Assembly: GCA_028554755.1 (NCBI GenBank)
Contig: JAPTOF010000020.1
Coordinates: 7,383,001-7,447,000, forward strand
Direction: 5' to 3'
Source: Cordia subcordata
Lineage: Eukaryota; Streptophyta; Magnoliopsida; Boraginales; Cordiaceae
DNA length: 64,000 bases
Positions 34,795-45,401 of the stretch are shown piece by piece. The position numbers were made by a program, and so were the translations under genes. Within the stretch, counting starts at the first letter, position 1. Each line of letters opens with the position of its first letter. Below the pieces are notes generated by a model. That model searched no databases, was not told where the DNA came from, and saw only the letters and a list, made by a program, of their open reading frames with translations.

Positions 34795-35420
34795 GTTAAA
34801 TTTGAAAATATAATTAATGCTTGTTACATTTAAAAGTGTAATTAATATTTATTACACTTAAAAGTGTGAAATTGATTTAGGCATAAACCAAATAAAATTC
34901 AAACTTCATATTTATAACATTTAAATAAACTTCAAACATAACTAAAAAAAATTATTACATTTAAAAAATGAAATATAAAAATGTCAATATCATTATTACA
35001 ATTTTAAATATAACACATATTTATAACATTTAAAATTCTAACTAAAATGAAATATATAACTATTGACCTAAATTATTATAATAAATTAACAAGAAAAAAT
35101 TTAAGATTAAACTTGAAATGACTTGTAATAGTTCAATTGATAAGAGCTCTGTTTCTATTTATAAGCACCATGCTAGTGCCACCATCTAAAAACTTCTGAT
35201 GTTAGAATTTCAGCCTTTTGAAGTGTATGTACTAGTTTAATAAATTTTGTTACATATAAATGTGTAACCATTTTTATTATACTTGGAAGCGTGACCAAGT
35301 GTAACTAAAATGGTTACACTTCTAAGGGTAACAAAATGTATAGTATACTAAAAACTAAACAGAAATATTCTGTTACACTTAGAATTATAAATATTTTTTT
35401 ACGCAAGTGTAATGAAAAAA
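34795..35420. repeat. Region of recurring TTACA...TGTAA palindromic motifs
   Basis: GTTACATTTAAAAGTGTAA, TTACACTTAAAAGTGTG, GTTACATATAAATGTGTAAC, GGTTACACTTCTAAGGGTAAC and relatives recur in both orientations at irregular spacing; a few more lie left of the LINE (33075-33190). The LINE therefore split this region. Its origin is unknown; it may be an old foldback element. Confidence 0.55.
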
Positions 35421-35639
35421 ATATAATTATTGATATAAAACGTTGTAGTTTTCGAGCTTGTAAGATTTGATTCAAGAATTTCGCAAAAAAATCTGAAAAA
35501 ACAAACAGGAATCTTGTAAAATTTAAAGGTGATTTTTGGTTAATTTGATGCGTCATGCATATTGTAAATGACAAACAAAAGATGATGAGGAATGTAATGA
35601 GTTTTCAGAATCAAAATTTGAAGTGAAATAATCTGGCTA

Positions 35640-36720
35640 ACGTGAACCAGCCACTATCTGAAAACATTTTTAACCCTGATGAGATCTTTCTGAGAATCAA
35701 ATCATGGCTCGATCTGTGAATGTCTACAAAATGCCGTGTACACTTGTATTTTCTATGTTTCTACTGTATCGTACGTACATGCACAAATTTTTTGTCTAAA
35801 TGTCCCGCAAAATAGAACCCCCAAAGACGTACCAGATGCATAATTCTACGTACTCTCCACCACCTAACACATCTACTCCATCACGCAACTGAACCAGAAA
35901 CTATAAACATTATTAGAAGGGGGCTAGTGACTAGTGAGGCAGCAAGGCGGCTATGTCAGTAATTGCAAGATTATATGTCCAATGGCACAAGATCCACCTT
36001 TGACATTAAACCTAGTATTGTATATCTGACCACGGATTCCTTGTCTACAAAACTATTGTACGTATCACTTTGTCTGTGCTCGCGTTTTATTTATTTATTT
36101 ATATTATTATTATTTTGATCCAAGCTCGTGGTTTATTTATAGTACAAATTTATCGGGGTTAGCTGCTGCGCTGTTTCCAGAGTTTTGCTAAATTTTTCTT
36201 CCCGTGTTTACTCCACTGTTTTTTTATTGTTGTGGCCGAGGGAGAGAGCTGAATCTTTGCTTATTCTGAGGATTCTGAGCATTTCGCACTCCAGGTTTGT
36301 ACACCATTTTGAACTGTTTAGATTATTTTATTATAATTTTACTGCATTATTGTTGAATATTTTTTTGAAATATTATAGGACCATTCAGGATCTGAATCTT
36401 TCCCAAACTGAGATGGAACATACTTTGGAGACAGAACTCTTGGAAGCAAAACTTGAACATGATTTTATGAGCTCCAAAGCGCAAGGTGATGCAATTGTTA
36501 ACCACTAGAATACGAGGAAGCAATCATAACATGTATGTGTTTCTGAGTTCTGTTAACCCTTCTGCATATTACAACTGCCATAGACACTTAAAAAGAGTAA
36601 AATTTACATACACTTTCGTGCAACTATGAAAATGCTTCACGACGCGTCCCTGCTTTTTGGATCAACATGTATATATCTTACCCACATATGTTTAGTAGGG
36701 ATAATAGCAATCGGTGTATT
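35640..36720 (+). repeat. Segmental duplication copy B
   Basis: Compact counterpart of 24255-27720 with the same anchors in the same order: CACTATCTGAAAACATTT near 35651, CATAATTCTACGTA near 35839, GCAGCAAGGCGGCT near 35939, TTTCTGAGTT near 36540, AATGCTTCACGACG near 36631 and CATGTATATATCTTACCCAC near 36667. It lacks the three transposons of copy A. About 36190-36520 is extra relative to copy A and has an exon-like open end (see findings). Confidence 0.85.
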
Positions 36721-38270
36721 AATACACCTCCTCATATGGAAGCATAATAATATTTTAAAGTTTAAAAAAATTTAAATTTATAGAGCAAATATTGGTAAGA
36801 GCAGAGCCAAGATCTCGAGTTAGTGGAAGTACATTTATGTACTAAATTTTTATATAAATTAAAATTTTAATTATAAAAATATATAATAATTTAATATATC
36901 TATGACGTCTCAATATGAAAAATATTAAAATAAGTTACTATAATTATTGTAAATAAAACTATATTTTATAATTATCTAGACATTACTTTCTATTTTGATC
37001 CATTGAGTATTCAATTTATTATGCATGCTATATTAAATATATCTCTTTTTGTGTAAGAGACCAAAAATTATCTACTCTAATTATATTTTCTTTAATTTTC
37101 AATCCTTTATATCCTCCTTTCTCTTTTTACTTGTCTTTTACTCTCTGGTTTTTGAAGATGTAAGAAATTATAAAATTTTCTATTTTTTTTTCTCATCTCT
37201 CATCACGATCATAAGATGATGCACTCTCATCATGAGAGATACACCCTTAGAAGCAATTCATATAATTTAAACACTTAATACGAAAAAAAATATAATTAAA
37301 AGAACAGCAGCACTTTTTTTTTTTTTCAAAATAGTTGGGAAAGTGTTGAGGTAAATTGAACAATAATTTATTTACCTCTTCCATCCCGATAGGAATTAAT
37401 TAGTCTAAGTCTAATGTGAATTGCGGTGCACTACCTCAAAAGGGAGAAAAAAAAAAAGAAAAAGAGAAAAGAGGCGCTTAAACTTGCTATCCTACATTAC
37501 CAAAAGATATCAAATAGGTCATCGAATGTATTCCTAGTATTTCAACAAATTTATCTCGAGCATAGCATGCGTGCCAAGACTGACAAAATGAGACCTTCCC
37601 AAGGGCCGTAACTTACGAGCAATGAAGTTAAGTGCACATCCTAGGAAGATATAACAAATTTTACAGTACGCTTGTAAATACTTGGCGAACAAATAAATCC
37701 TGAGCTGTTGAAATTGTTTCATGACTTGTACGTTCAATTCAGATTCTGCAATGTTTATGCATACTCTTTCTTCGGTTGCAATGGAATGAAATGTCTTAAC
37801 TGGCTCCCTTGTCGGGATTCAAAGTATCTCAAATTGTTGAAATTAGTTTAATAGAAATTGATCAAACCTGTTTTAAAAACCAACAGACTCTTTTATTTAT
37901 TTATTTATTTTTGCATTTGGCTCTATCACTAACTGATAGAAATATCAAGCAGTCTGCCATATTTTTCCTTAACAAAAAAATAGACAAGGAGATGGCTTCA
38001 TGTGGTGCTCTGGCTGATCACTATTTAGAGTTATGGTTCAGGAGCACTGCCAAAGTATTTCAAAGGTGAGGATTATTTTGACCTAAGTCTACTTGTGGCC
38101 CAGATCAACTTAAGTCAAATAGAGTCCCTATCGTTCTGCTTAAAGAATCAAATATGAAACTTCATACACCATAAAACTTATAGAGGACGAAAAGAGATTT
38201 TTTAAGATCGGGATTGTGCTGGGGACTGGGGGTGGAGTTTAAAACAAAATGGTGTCCCAAATTTGTGATA
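36721..38270. other. Spacer, no gene seen
   Basis: AT-rich spacer. Near 37992-38066 a short frame MASCGALADHYLELW ends at an AAAG|GTGAGG donor-like site, but no further exon could be linked to it. Confidence 0.4.
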
Positions 38271-38280
38271 GAAAATAATG

Positions 38281-38709
38281 GTTTTTTTTTTTATTTAACA
38301 TTTTTTTATAATGAGATTAAAAAATAGAGCAATTTTCAATTGAATTGTAAAACTAGGCTTAACTCATTCCCATAATTTATTGACGAATTTTGAGAATTCG
38401 TCCAAGCCCAACGGTTATCTCTGACAAAAGAGTTAACGGGCAATTATTAACGAAATATCAGAATTTGTCCACGAAAACTGAAAATTCGTGACGAATTATG
38501 AAAATTCATCCTACAAGATTTCCCTGACACTCGTCATTTCAAGGTCAATTCGTTGTAGGGAATCTTTGATGAAATCTTAAAGAATTCTTGGAATTCGGGA
38601 CGATTTTTTAGAATTCATTGAGTTAAGCCTAGTTTTGCAAATCAACTAAAAATTGTACTATTTTTTAAGCCTGTTATAAAAATAATGCTAAATAAATTTA
38701 AAAAAATCC
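38281..38709. mobile_element. Mutator-like MITE, 429 bp, perfect 10-bp TSD
   Basis: GAAAATAATG flanks both ends exactly (38271-38280 and 38710-38719). TIRs of about 85-90 bp share AAAACTAGGCTTAACTCA (left) and its complement (right). The interior repeats GACGAATT...GAATTCGTC-like motifs in both orientations. No coding. Confidence 0.88.
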
Positions 38710-38719
38710 GAAAATAATG

Positions 38720-39128
38720 ATATTAATTTTCGGCTCAACGGACAAAATAATCATCGATGGCGCTGAAATGTGGTCCTCGAGGTGTCCTTCAAACTTTAAG
38801 ACGACTGGCGGTTGATTTTAATAAGAGTATCACTGCGCCACATGGCATAGGTGTCCTCAAATTATTTCTCCTGTCAAAACGTTCTATTCAGCTCTTGTCT
38901 TAATTACTTATTTTTGGATAAATTTGATTCAAATATTATGAGGGACGACCAAGACCAAAAATTCCACGTGTTACTGGCTTGCTATTATAGATCAATTTAA
39001 CTGATAAGTGAGTTTGCCTGATGAGGATGGGAAATAAATGTTTATAATAAGTAGTGTTGATTACATCCTTAGTCACAAGTTGTGTTTGATAACACGCCAA
39101 CTTTTGAGGGCCACAGCGCGCGCGCGCG

Positions 39129-39198
<70 letters not shown>

Positions 39199-39966
39199 AA
39201 GTTATTTTTTAAGTAACCGGAACTAAATTAAGACTTTTTGCAAATATTAACAATTAAATGAGTTGTTGTCTGAATTATAAGTATTATTTGTGAAATTTAC
39301 CTGACTAGGATAGACATAATATATAATATACCAAGAGTGGACTTGGATCCTTTCCTATTCTTGATTCTCTCTTATATATACATGGGATAATCTGAATTAT
39401 TCAAATAAAATTAAATTCATTTAGAACCTTTATTTCCATCAAGAGTATTTCAAATTCATTACTTTCTTGAGCAATGCGTTATTTCTTCTGCAATCTAAAA
39501 TTACACAACTATTTGGAACTCGTAAGGTCATGACACTTGCAAGATCTCTTATATAATCGAGGAATTTTATACTCGGAAGTTCAGAAATATATCTGCGATC
39601 AGAATAATTACACCCGCTCTTTTAGGTTCTTTTGTATCTAGCACCTGGCGAAGCCAAGTACATTTAGGGTTATCTATCTTAAAATATTAAATCAACTAAG
39701 TACATTTTAATGATTTTAACTTGTTAAACAAATACTCACTTAATATAGTATCACAATTCAGTTGTTTTTCCTTAACAAAAAAGAGAAAGAGTAGTTTTGA
39801 GCTCGGGTCTCTCCCCTATTGTCTCTTTAATTCACCACGTAGCTCAAAAAGTTGTTCTTATTGCAGTGAGGAAACATTTTAAAGACATCAAACTGATTAG
39901 ACTTCAAACTGATTATACATATTAAGTATATTGTTTCTAATAAAAGCTTGAACTCTTTGAATAAAA
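38720..39966. other. Spacer, no gene seen
   Basis: Contains the compound microsatellite at 39116-39194; otherwise AT-rich with nothing recognisable. Confidence 0.5.
39116..39194. repeat. Compound (GC)n(AC)n(AT)n microsatellite
   Basis: About 7 GC units, 8 CA units and 25 TA units in direct succession, 79 bp of pure alternating purine-pyrimidine. Confidence 0.97.
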
Positions 39967-40702
39967 AGTAAAATATATTTTACTCTCCTGTGTTTTGTGA
40001 AAGTCACGTAAAATCTCAAATGATCTCAAAATTCGCTAATGCCACATTGCAGATTAGCTTCTAGTATTAGATTTTTGGTTAAAATTAACAGAGTGCAAAC
40101 ACACTTATAGCATATTTTGACTTGTTAATAATAAAAAGTACTCCAGTAACTTGGTGCAAATTCCATTCTCTACTTTTAAAAATAGTGCAAATTCCTCCAT
40201 TTAATTTTAAAATTGGTGAAAATTTCCTTCTCTAATTTTAAAAATAGTGCAGACTTCTTTGTTTGATCTGAAATAAGGTACATATAAACCCCTAGATGAG
40301 TAAAAAATTAGAAAGATATCTCCTAAATTATATAGATTTCTTAGTTTAAATGACGACTTATTAAAAAATACAAATACATTCAATAATAATTAAATACATA
40401 TAAACACAGAAGTCTACATAATTTAGGAGATATATTTTTCTTATTTTCACCCTACGAGTAGTATATGTTATACCTTGTTTCAAACTAGAAGGGAGAATTT
40501 GCATCATTTTCAAAATCAAAAAGTAGAATTTGCACCAATTTAATTAAAAATTCTCTATTAATTCTTTAAAAAAAAATTTAAAGACAAGGACCAACATGTA
40601 ACATGTTTTAAACCATAGGAGATATTAGTGAGTTTTGAAACCACAAAAAATTTTATACAACTTTCACAAAGTATAGAGAAAAGTATAGAGGGTAAAATGC
40701 AT
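39967..40702. mobile_element. Foldback element with a second foldback element nested inside
   Basis: Outer arms: AAATATATTTTACTCTC and TTTTGTGAAAGTCACGTAAAA near 39970-40020 match, inverted, TTTTATACAACTTTCACAAAG and GAGGGTAAAATGCATTT near 40650-40702. Inner arms: TTGGTGCAAATTC (40151) and GAATTTGCACCAA (40526-40538), with inverted similarity over roughly 150 bp each, including CTCCTAAATTATATAGA/CTACATAATTTAGGAG. Target duplications are not clear. No coding. Confidence 0.65.
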
Positions 40703-42008
40703 TTCTTCTAGAATAAGTGATGACCTTTCAAATTTCTCATTCTATCAACCAGAACCTGTCTTTCCATGTAAACAACTAAACTGTCTAAACATATAGGTCA
40801 TTAATGATTTACCCTCAAGTCCTATTCCATATTCTAGATGCTTTTTCTCTCCTTAGACAGTTATTCCTGACTTTCTAAACAAATTTCTGAACGCACAAAG
40901 TTCTGTTAATCGTTGATTCATTTCCATGCATGCAATTTTATCTACAAGACATGAAGTTTCAGATTCACTTACATAACTCCTCTCTAAAAGTGCCAACATG
41001 GAATATGAACCAATAAAGATCCCAACTCTTCAGGTCCTTTGGTTAAAAAGGTATTTGAAAACTTAATCAGAAGAACTTTCTGCTCAAGTCTTGATAATCA
41101 TGTTATACATACCTTCTAGTACTTTAGACTAAACTGTGTTTTCTGTGACTGTTGTAGTTATTAGACATCTTCTAGAAAAATCAGACTATAGAATAACTAA
41201 ATAGAACAAGGATGAAAATATCAGTCACATGTGGTTTCTCATAACTTAAAAAAACTGGAAGTAGAAGTGATTCTATATAGCAAGTTTAAGTTGAAGCACC
41301 AAATCACTAAATTAGGCTTTTCACAGATTTCAAAAGTACAGTTTAGAACAGTTAACTTCATGGTCTTAAAGATATGTTATACTATAAAGAAGTTGAGTAA
41401 GCTAGCCAGGATTTGTAGCCAACAAATATATGTGTTTCAAACAACCAACAAAGCGTGTTCATCTTTATTATTCACATTTGATTGGACTCAATCTATCTCC
41501 TCCTAGTATACATTAAGTAAATTTAAGCAAAGGAAATGGGGTTGGATTTTCTATCTTGAATTAGATATCAACTATCACTAATGTCATCTCTTAAGAGGAA
41601 TGTTGCACACCACTGTGATGAGGTTGTATTGTGTGAATCAATACGCAATGCATGAAAAGAGAAATCATCTTCAACTAGAGTCTCCTGGTGCAATAATTCA
41701 TACGTATTGCTTTCTATGTCATACATATATATATGTCACTCAAGGTGGTATGTAACAGAATCTCCAAGAAGTTCAGAAATGTAAGTAATATTTCATTGTA
41801 ACGGCAAAATATTCATACCACTGATAAGTTCATTTATTATATCCTGTAAGTGTAATTTTTCTGATTAGAGCACAGAATTACAGAATTATATTGGTGGTGC
41901 TTTGAAGTGCTATTTGTTGCTCTATCACGAGGATATTTGGAAGTTTTTGGCTTTTGCAGCATTCTTGTGCTGTTGTTTTGTTTTTCAGTTTTACATCCAA
42001 GGAACACC
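40703..42008. other. Spacer, no gene seen
   Basis: Fairly even composition without homopolymer-rich MITE blocks; short frames here carry no recognisable domain or signal. Confidence 0.45.
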
Positions 42009-42019
42009 AAAATGCATGA

Positions 42020-42116
42020 AAGGATTAAGGGGTAGATCAAGTGGTTGAGACTATTTTCCCAAGAACGTCTTCACTCTTGGGTTCAAATCTCGTGATGATG
42101 GGAATTACAAGGAAAA
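42020..42116 (+). mobile_element. SINE, tRNA-derived, about 97 bp with 11-bp TSD
   Basis: A box TAGATCAAGTGG (42033-42044) and B box GGTTCAAATCTCG (42080-42092) at pol III spacing, ending in an A-rich tail. AAAATGCATGA flanks both sides (42009-42019 and 42117-42127). The head resembles the relic near 17580 (AAGTGGTTGAGACTAT), so they may be one family. Confidence 0.85.
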
Positions 42117-42127
42117 AAAATGCATGA

Positions 42128-42709
42128 GAATGTCGCCAACAGGCCTGATGTAAAATGCCAAACAATATTCATATAAGCGAATGTTAGCTCGAGATTAACT
42201 TTTGACTCTTGAGTTCATTCTAACTTATATACACAAGGTCTTCAATCTGATGACGCCACAGTTCACACCCCATGCCATTTGATTACAGATTCATTCAACC
42301 TTCTCACATTATGATTCCAAAGGACATAATACAAACCAAGAGCAGATCCAAAATTTTTATTCAACGGAGGCTAAAAACAAGCAGTTTCCAAATTTTTTAT
42401 TCAATATGGAGGCTAAAAACACTAACATTCATAAATAAATAATTATTTCAGTTGCGATTAATTCAATCTAAATATGTTCTAAGAATACACATATTCTCAA
42501 AAAAAGAAAGGAAAACGAAAAAGAATTAGTCTGTGTGGGCTACAAGTAGCTCCACCATTGATATAATCACAAGTGGCCACAAAACACATTAACACTAGTA
42601 CTTGAAATATAAAGACAATTAGCTTGAAGCTTTCAATGACAAATTTTTTTTTTCTTCTTACTGTAGTAGAAAGGCAAATTTTGAGGTGGCTAAGCAAGTT
42701 GCAGTAGGG
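42128..42709. other. TCP gene 3' flank
   Basis: No independent gene seen. It may contain the terminal intron and last exon of the TCP gene if the donor overlapping its stop codon is used. Confidence 0.35.
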
Positions 42710-43939
42710 TTACCTGCCTGGGAAATATTCAATATTGCTTATGATTGCACCATAACTGGAGTTGATTGTGGTGTTGCAGCTTGTGTCCCAATTACCAAGA
42801 AGCCCCATGAAACTAGTAACAGAATCTATCCCAGGTGATAATAATTCAGCACTGTTTTGATAGCTATACATTGGATCAGCTATTTGAGTCAAATCTTCTG
42901 TTCCCAGATGTTTCTCAACAATACCCAAGTGAGAGTTAGCTTCGTGTGAAGAACTCTTTTGAGCGTGAGAAGACGATTCTTCAAGCGTTTCAAAGGGACT
43001 AAAAGTCCTTATTTTGTCCAAGCTATTAGTAGAGTTTGACTCTTGCCACTGTTTGGATTTCTCTAAGCCTTTTATCATCCTCTTTTTCCTTGTTCTCTCT
43101 TTTGCTCTTGCTCTTGCCTTCTCCCTGGATTCTCTTGCATGATGATGATGATGTTGATCCGCCGCGTTTCTCAGTCCTTTGTTAATTTTCTCATTAAGGG
43201 TTTCCAACAAAGTTAAATCTTCTGCTGCAATCCCATTCTCAGCTTCATTGTTTGGATATTCTTGCAGGCTTGATGCTATTAGTTCAGATTCCGACATGGT
43301 GTTAGGATTGTCCATTTTCTGCGACTGATTCATGCTGAGCTCTTTGATCGCCTTGTTTGATTTGGAGAACAACCACTCAATTGTTTTGCTTGCTTTATCA
43401 AATCCTAGTAAGTCCTGAAGATCGAAGAACTCGCGAGCAATTTGAAGGGACAATCTCATTCGGCGGCCTCTAACTCCTTGAGCTGTGCAAATCTTACTGT
43501 GCCTATCATTCTTCACCCTCCCCTTTCGCAACGTCGAGTCGGGATTTCTTCTTCTTGCCGGTTTCAGCTTCACCTCACACGGTCTTGGCTCCATTGGAAC
43601 CTCACCAGCAGTACTCTCAATGCTGCTGTTTTCGCCGTTGTGAATTGAATTCCTTTTACTTCTCTGATTTTGATCAACAACCACATCACCATGAACGGCC
43701 AAGGGCTGTTCTTGAGGCAATATGTCATCAAGGAAAGGTAAAAGGCTTGAGGACCATTGATGGTCATCTAGATAAGGTGAAGGGAAGTTTAATATAGATG
43801 GAAAATCATCTGCCGGAGGTGTTGGATTAGGGTTTTGATCATAGGTGTAACACTGTTGAAACAACGTTTCTGTGGCATAGATAAAAGGGCTTTGACTACT
43901 GCCTGAATTGAACATGTATGTAGCTGGCACGGATTGCAA
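42710..43939 (-). CDS. TCP transcription factor, CYC/TB1 clade
   Basis: Frame of 409 residues from Met1; Met9 ([11 protein letters not shown], 43915) is an equally good start. TCP factors are nuclear basic helix-loop-helix-like regulators; the CYC/TB1 clade represses axillary bud growth (BRC1/TB1) or shapes floral symmetry (CYC). The TCP domain spans residues about 142-201: basic part [20 protein letters not shown], then the helices with [17 protein letters not shown]. The clade-defining R domain, [20 protein letters not shown], is at 269-288. An [11 protein letters not shown] segment and a His run lie between them. Compared with typical basic regions, Gly replaces Asp in GVRGRR. The stop TAA overlaps a GGCAG|GTAACC donor, so a spliced form with a different C terminus is possible. 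I cannot decide between BRC1-, TCP12- or CYC-like from memory. Confidence 0.93.
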   Translation of the reverse strand: MQSVPATYMFNSGSSQSPFIYATETLFQQCYTYDQNPNPTPPADDFPSILNFPSPYLDDHQWSSSLLPFLDDILPQEQPLAVHGDVVVDQNQRSKRNSIHNGENSSIESTAGEVPMEPRPCEVKLKPARRRNPDSTLRKGRVKNDRHSKICTAQGVRGRRMRLSLQIAREFFDLQDLLGFDKASKTIEWLFSKSNKAIKELSMNQSQKMDNPNTMSESELIASSLQEYPNNEAENGIAAEDLTLLETLNEKINKGLRNAADQHHHHHARESREKARARAKERTRKKRMIKGLEKSKQWQESNSTNSLDKIRTFSPFETLEESSSHAQKSSSHEANSHLGIVEKHLGTEDLTQIADPMYSYQNSAELLSPGIDSVTSFMGLLGNWDTSCNTTINSSYGAIISNIEYFPGR

Positions 43940-43981
43940 CTCGTGTGTTACTTTGTTTAGCTTTTGAAAGAGCTTCTGATG

Positions 43982-44164
43982 CTATATGTTGAACGATTCC
44001 ACAAGTTCTGAGTAGTTGATATACTCGAGGAGGCAACTTTTAGAAACTAGGGTTTTAGTGTTTGTAGAAAGCCAAAGATTGCCTGAACCACTGCTTTGAA
44101 GATAGTAGATGGTGGGGAAGGAAACAGAGGTGGTGATGATAGTGGTGGATTGTGACGATTGCAC
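43982..44164 (-). other. Possible upstream ORF in the TCP leader
   Basis: A 60-codon frame with its own ATG and stop ends 42 bases before the first TCP ATG. It would be an upstream ORF if transcription starts beyond 44164, which is not shown. The peptide is Ser/Thr-rich with no known motif. Confidence 0.25.
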
Positions 44165-45396
44165 TTTTGAAGTTTAGTTTGACTTTCAAACTAATTAAAT
44201 AAAGTTTAAAGTTCAATTTAAATTATCACACGTATTTATTTTAATAAAAATAAAGCAGGAGTTTAAACAAAAAAATAAAAATAAACTCTCTAATTTCGGG
44301 CTCTAAATATTTTGGGAAAAAGTAAATTTGACCAAATTATCTACTATCTTAGCTTCAATTTTTTATTTAATTTATTACTTGATCGGGTGGTGGAATAAAA
44401 ATCTCCTTGCGTCTTCTTCTCTATAAAAGCCCTGCAAAACAATAAGAGTTAGACATCGGTGTAGTGCTGACCAAAAGCCCTGCAAAACAATAAGAGTTAG
44501 ACATCGGTGTAGTACCGACCAAAAGCTCTCCGATATTTAAGTCAATAAAATATCTTTTTAAGAGATTTCAGACGGCAGGTGCTCTTTTTGGAATAGAATA
44601 TCTCATACCTTATTTTCAATGATGGTTGGCTATTTATGGAATTTCCTAGGACACGTGTCATTCATGGACGTCAACATTGTACTCGGCGAATGCAGAGCTC
44701 TTATCGGGGCACGCGCAAGAGCACTAATTGGGATTCTCCTCTGCTGCGTTCTTGCGCGCTAGACTCTTGGATCAAATTACATTGGGTAGGGGAGACGGGT
44801 GGTACACGATCCCCTATCATTACTGAATTATTTTTGTTTTTTATCTTATACTCACACTTTTATTTTTATTGCCAGTGCTTATTTAATAGTTATTATATAC
44901 TTATATTATATATAACGTAAATTAAATTATGAAATTTTAATGATATATTTTTAAGAAATAAATAACTATAATTATAGTGTTTTAACTTGACATTCCGTTT
45001 TCATGTCTTTAATAATTTATCTTAATAATATAAGTTATTGTTCAATACACTTTAACCAAACATATAAATATTTTTTTTTATTACTACAACTTTTATTTAA
45101 ATAGGCAATTACTTTAAATTTTTTAAAAAAAAAGCTTAAGGTATTTTCAGTAGTTCTTCGAAACCAATCCAAACACCCTTTTAGAAAGCATTTATACATA
45201 GAGTAATAAAGGCAGGAAAAGAAAAAGAAAAGGAGAATAATGCATTTTCTTGTTGAATGAAAGTAATTTTCTCCCAAACTGTTTGGCAAACTTTTAATTT
45301 TAGTCATATTTTTCCATAACATCAAATTTTTTCAAAGCCATAAACATATATTTTTTATTTTTTAAGACAAAAAAATTAAAAGAAATAAGTAGACAA
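44165..45396. other. TCP upstream region and spacer
   Basis: Holds the presumed TCP promoter, an LTR-like 48-bp tandem duplication at 44425-44520, and less AT-rich sequence to about 44815 that is probably retrotransposon-derived. No gene. Confidence 0.4.
44425..44520. repeat. 48-bp tandem duplication in LTR-like sequence
   Basis: AAAAGCCCTGCAAAACAATA followed by AGAGTTAGACATCGGTGTAG occurs twice with a 48-bp period. The block GGTGTAGT-x-C-x-GACCAAA...CTCTCCGAT resembles GGTGCAGTGCCAGCCAAAG...CTCCGATG near 63558, so both may belong to one LTR family. Confidence 0.85.
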
Positions 45397-45401
45397 AAGA
45401 T

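Noticed and set aside
39038..39226. Frame with Ala-Arg, Thr-His and Ile-Tyr runs
   Set aside because: It is a translation of the (GC)(AC)(AT) microsatellite.
42080..42092. B box that could mean a tRNA gene
   Set aside because: There is no acceptor stem or cloverleaf, and an A tail plus TSD identify a SINE. I saw no convincing tRNA gene anywhere in the window.
43442..43797. Plus-strand frames opposite the TCP gene
   Set aside because: They are antisense to the TCP domain and N-terminal region; no known motifs.
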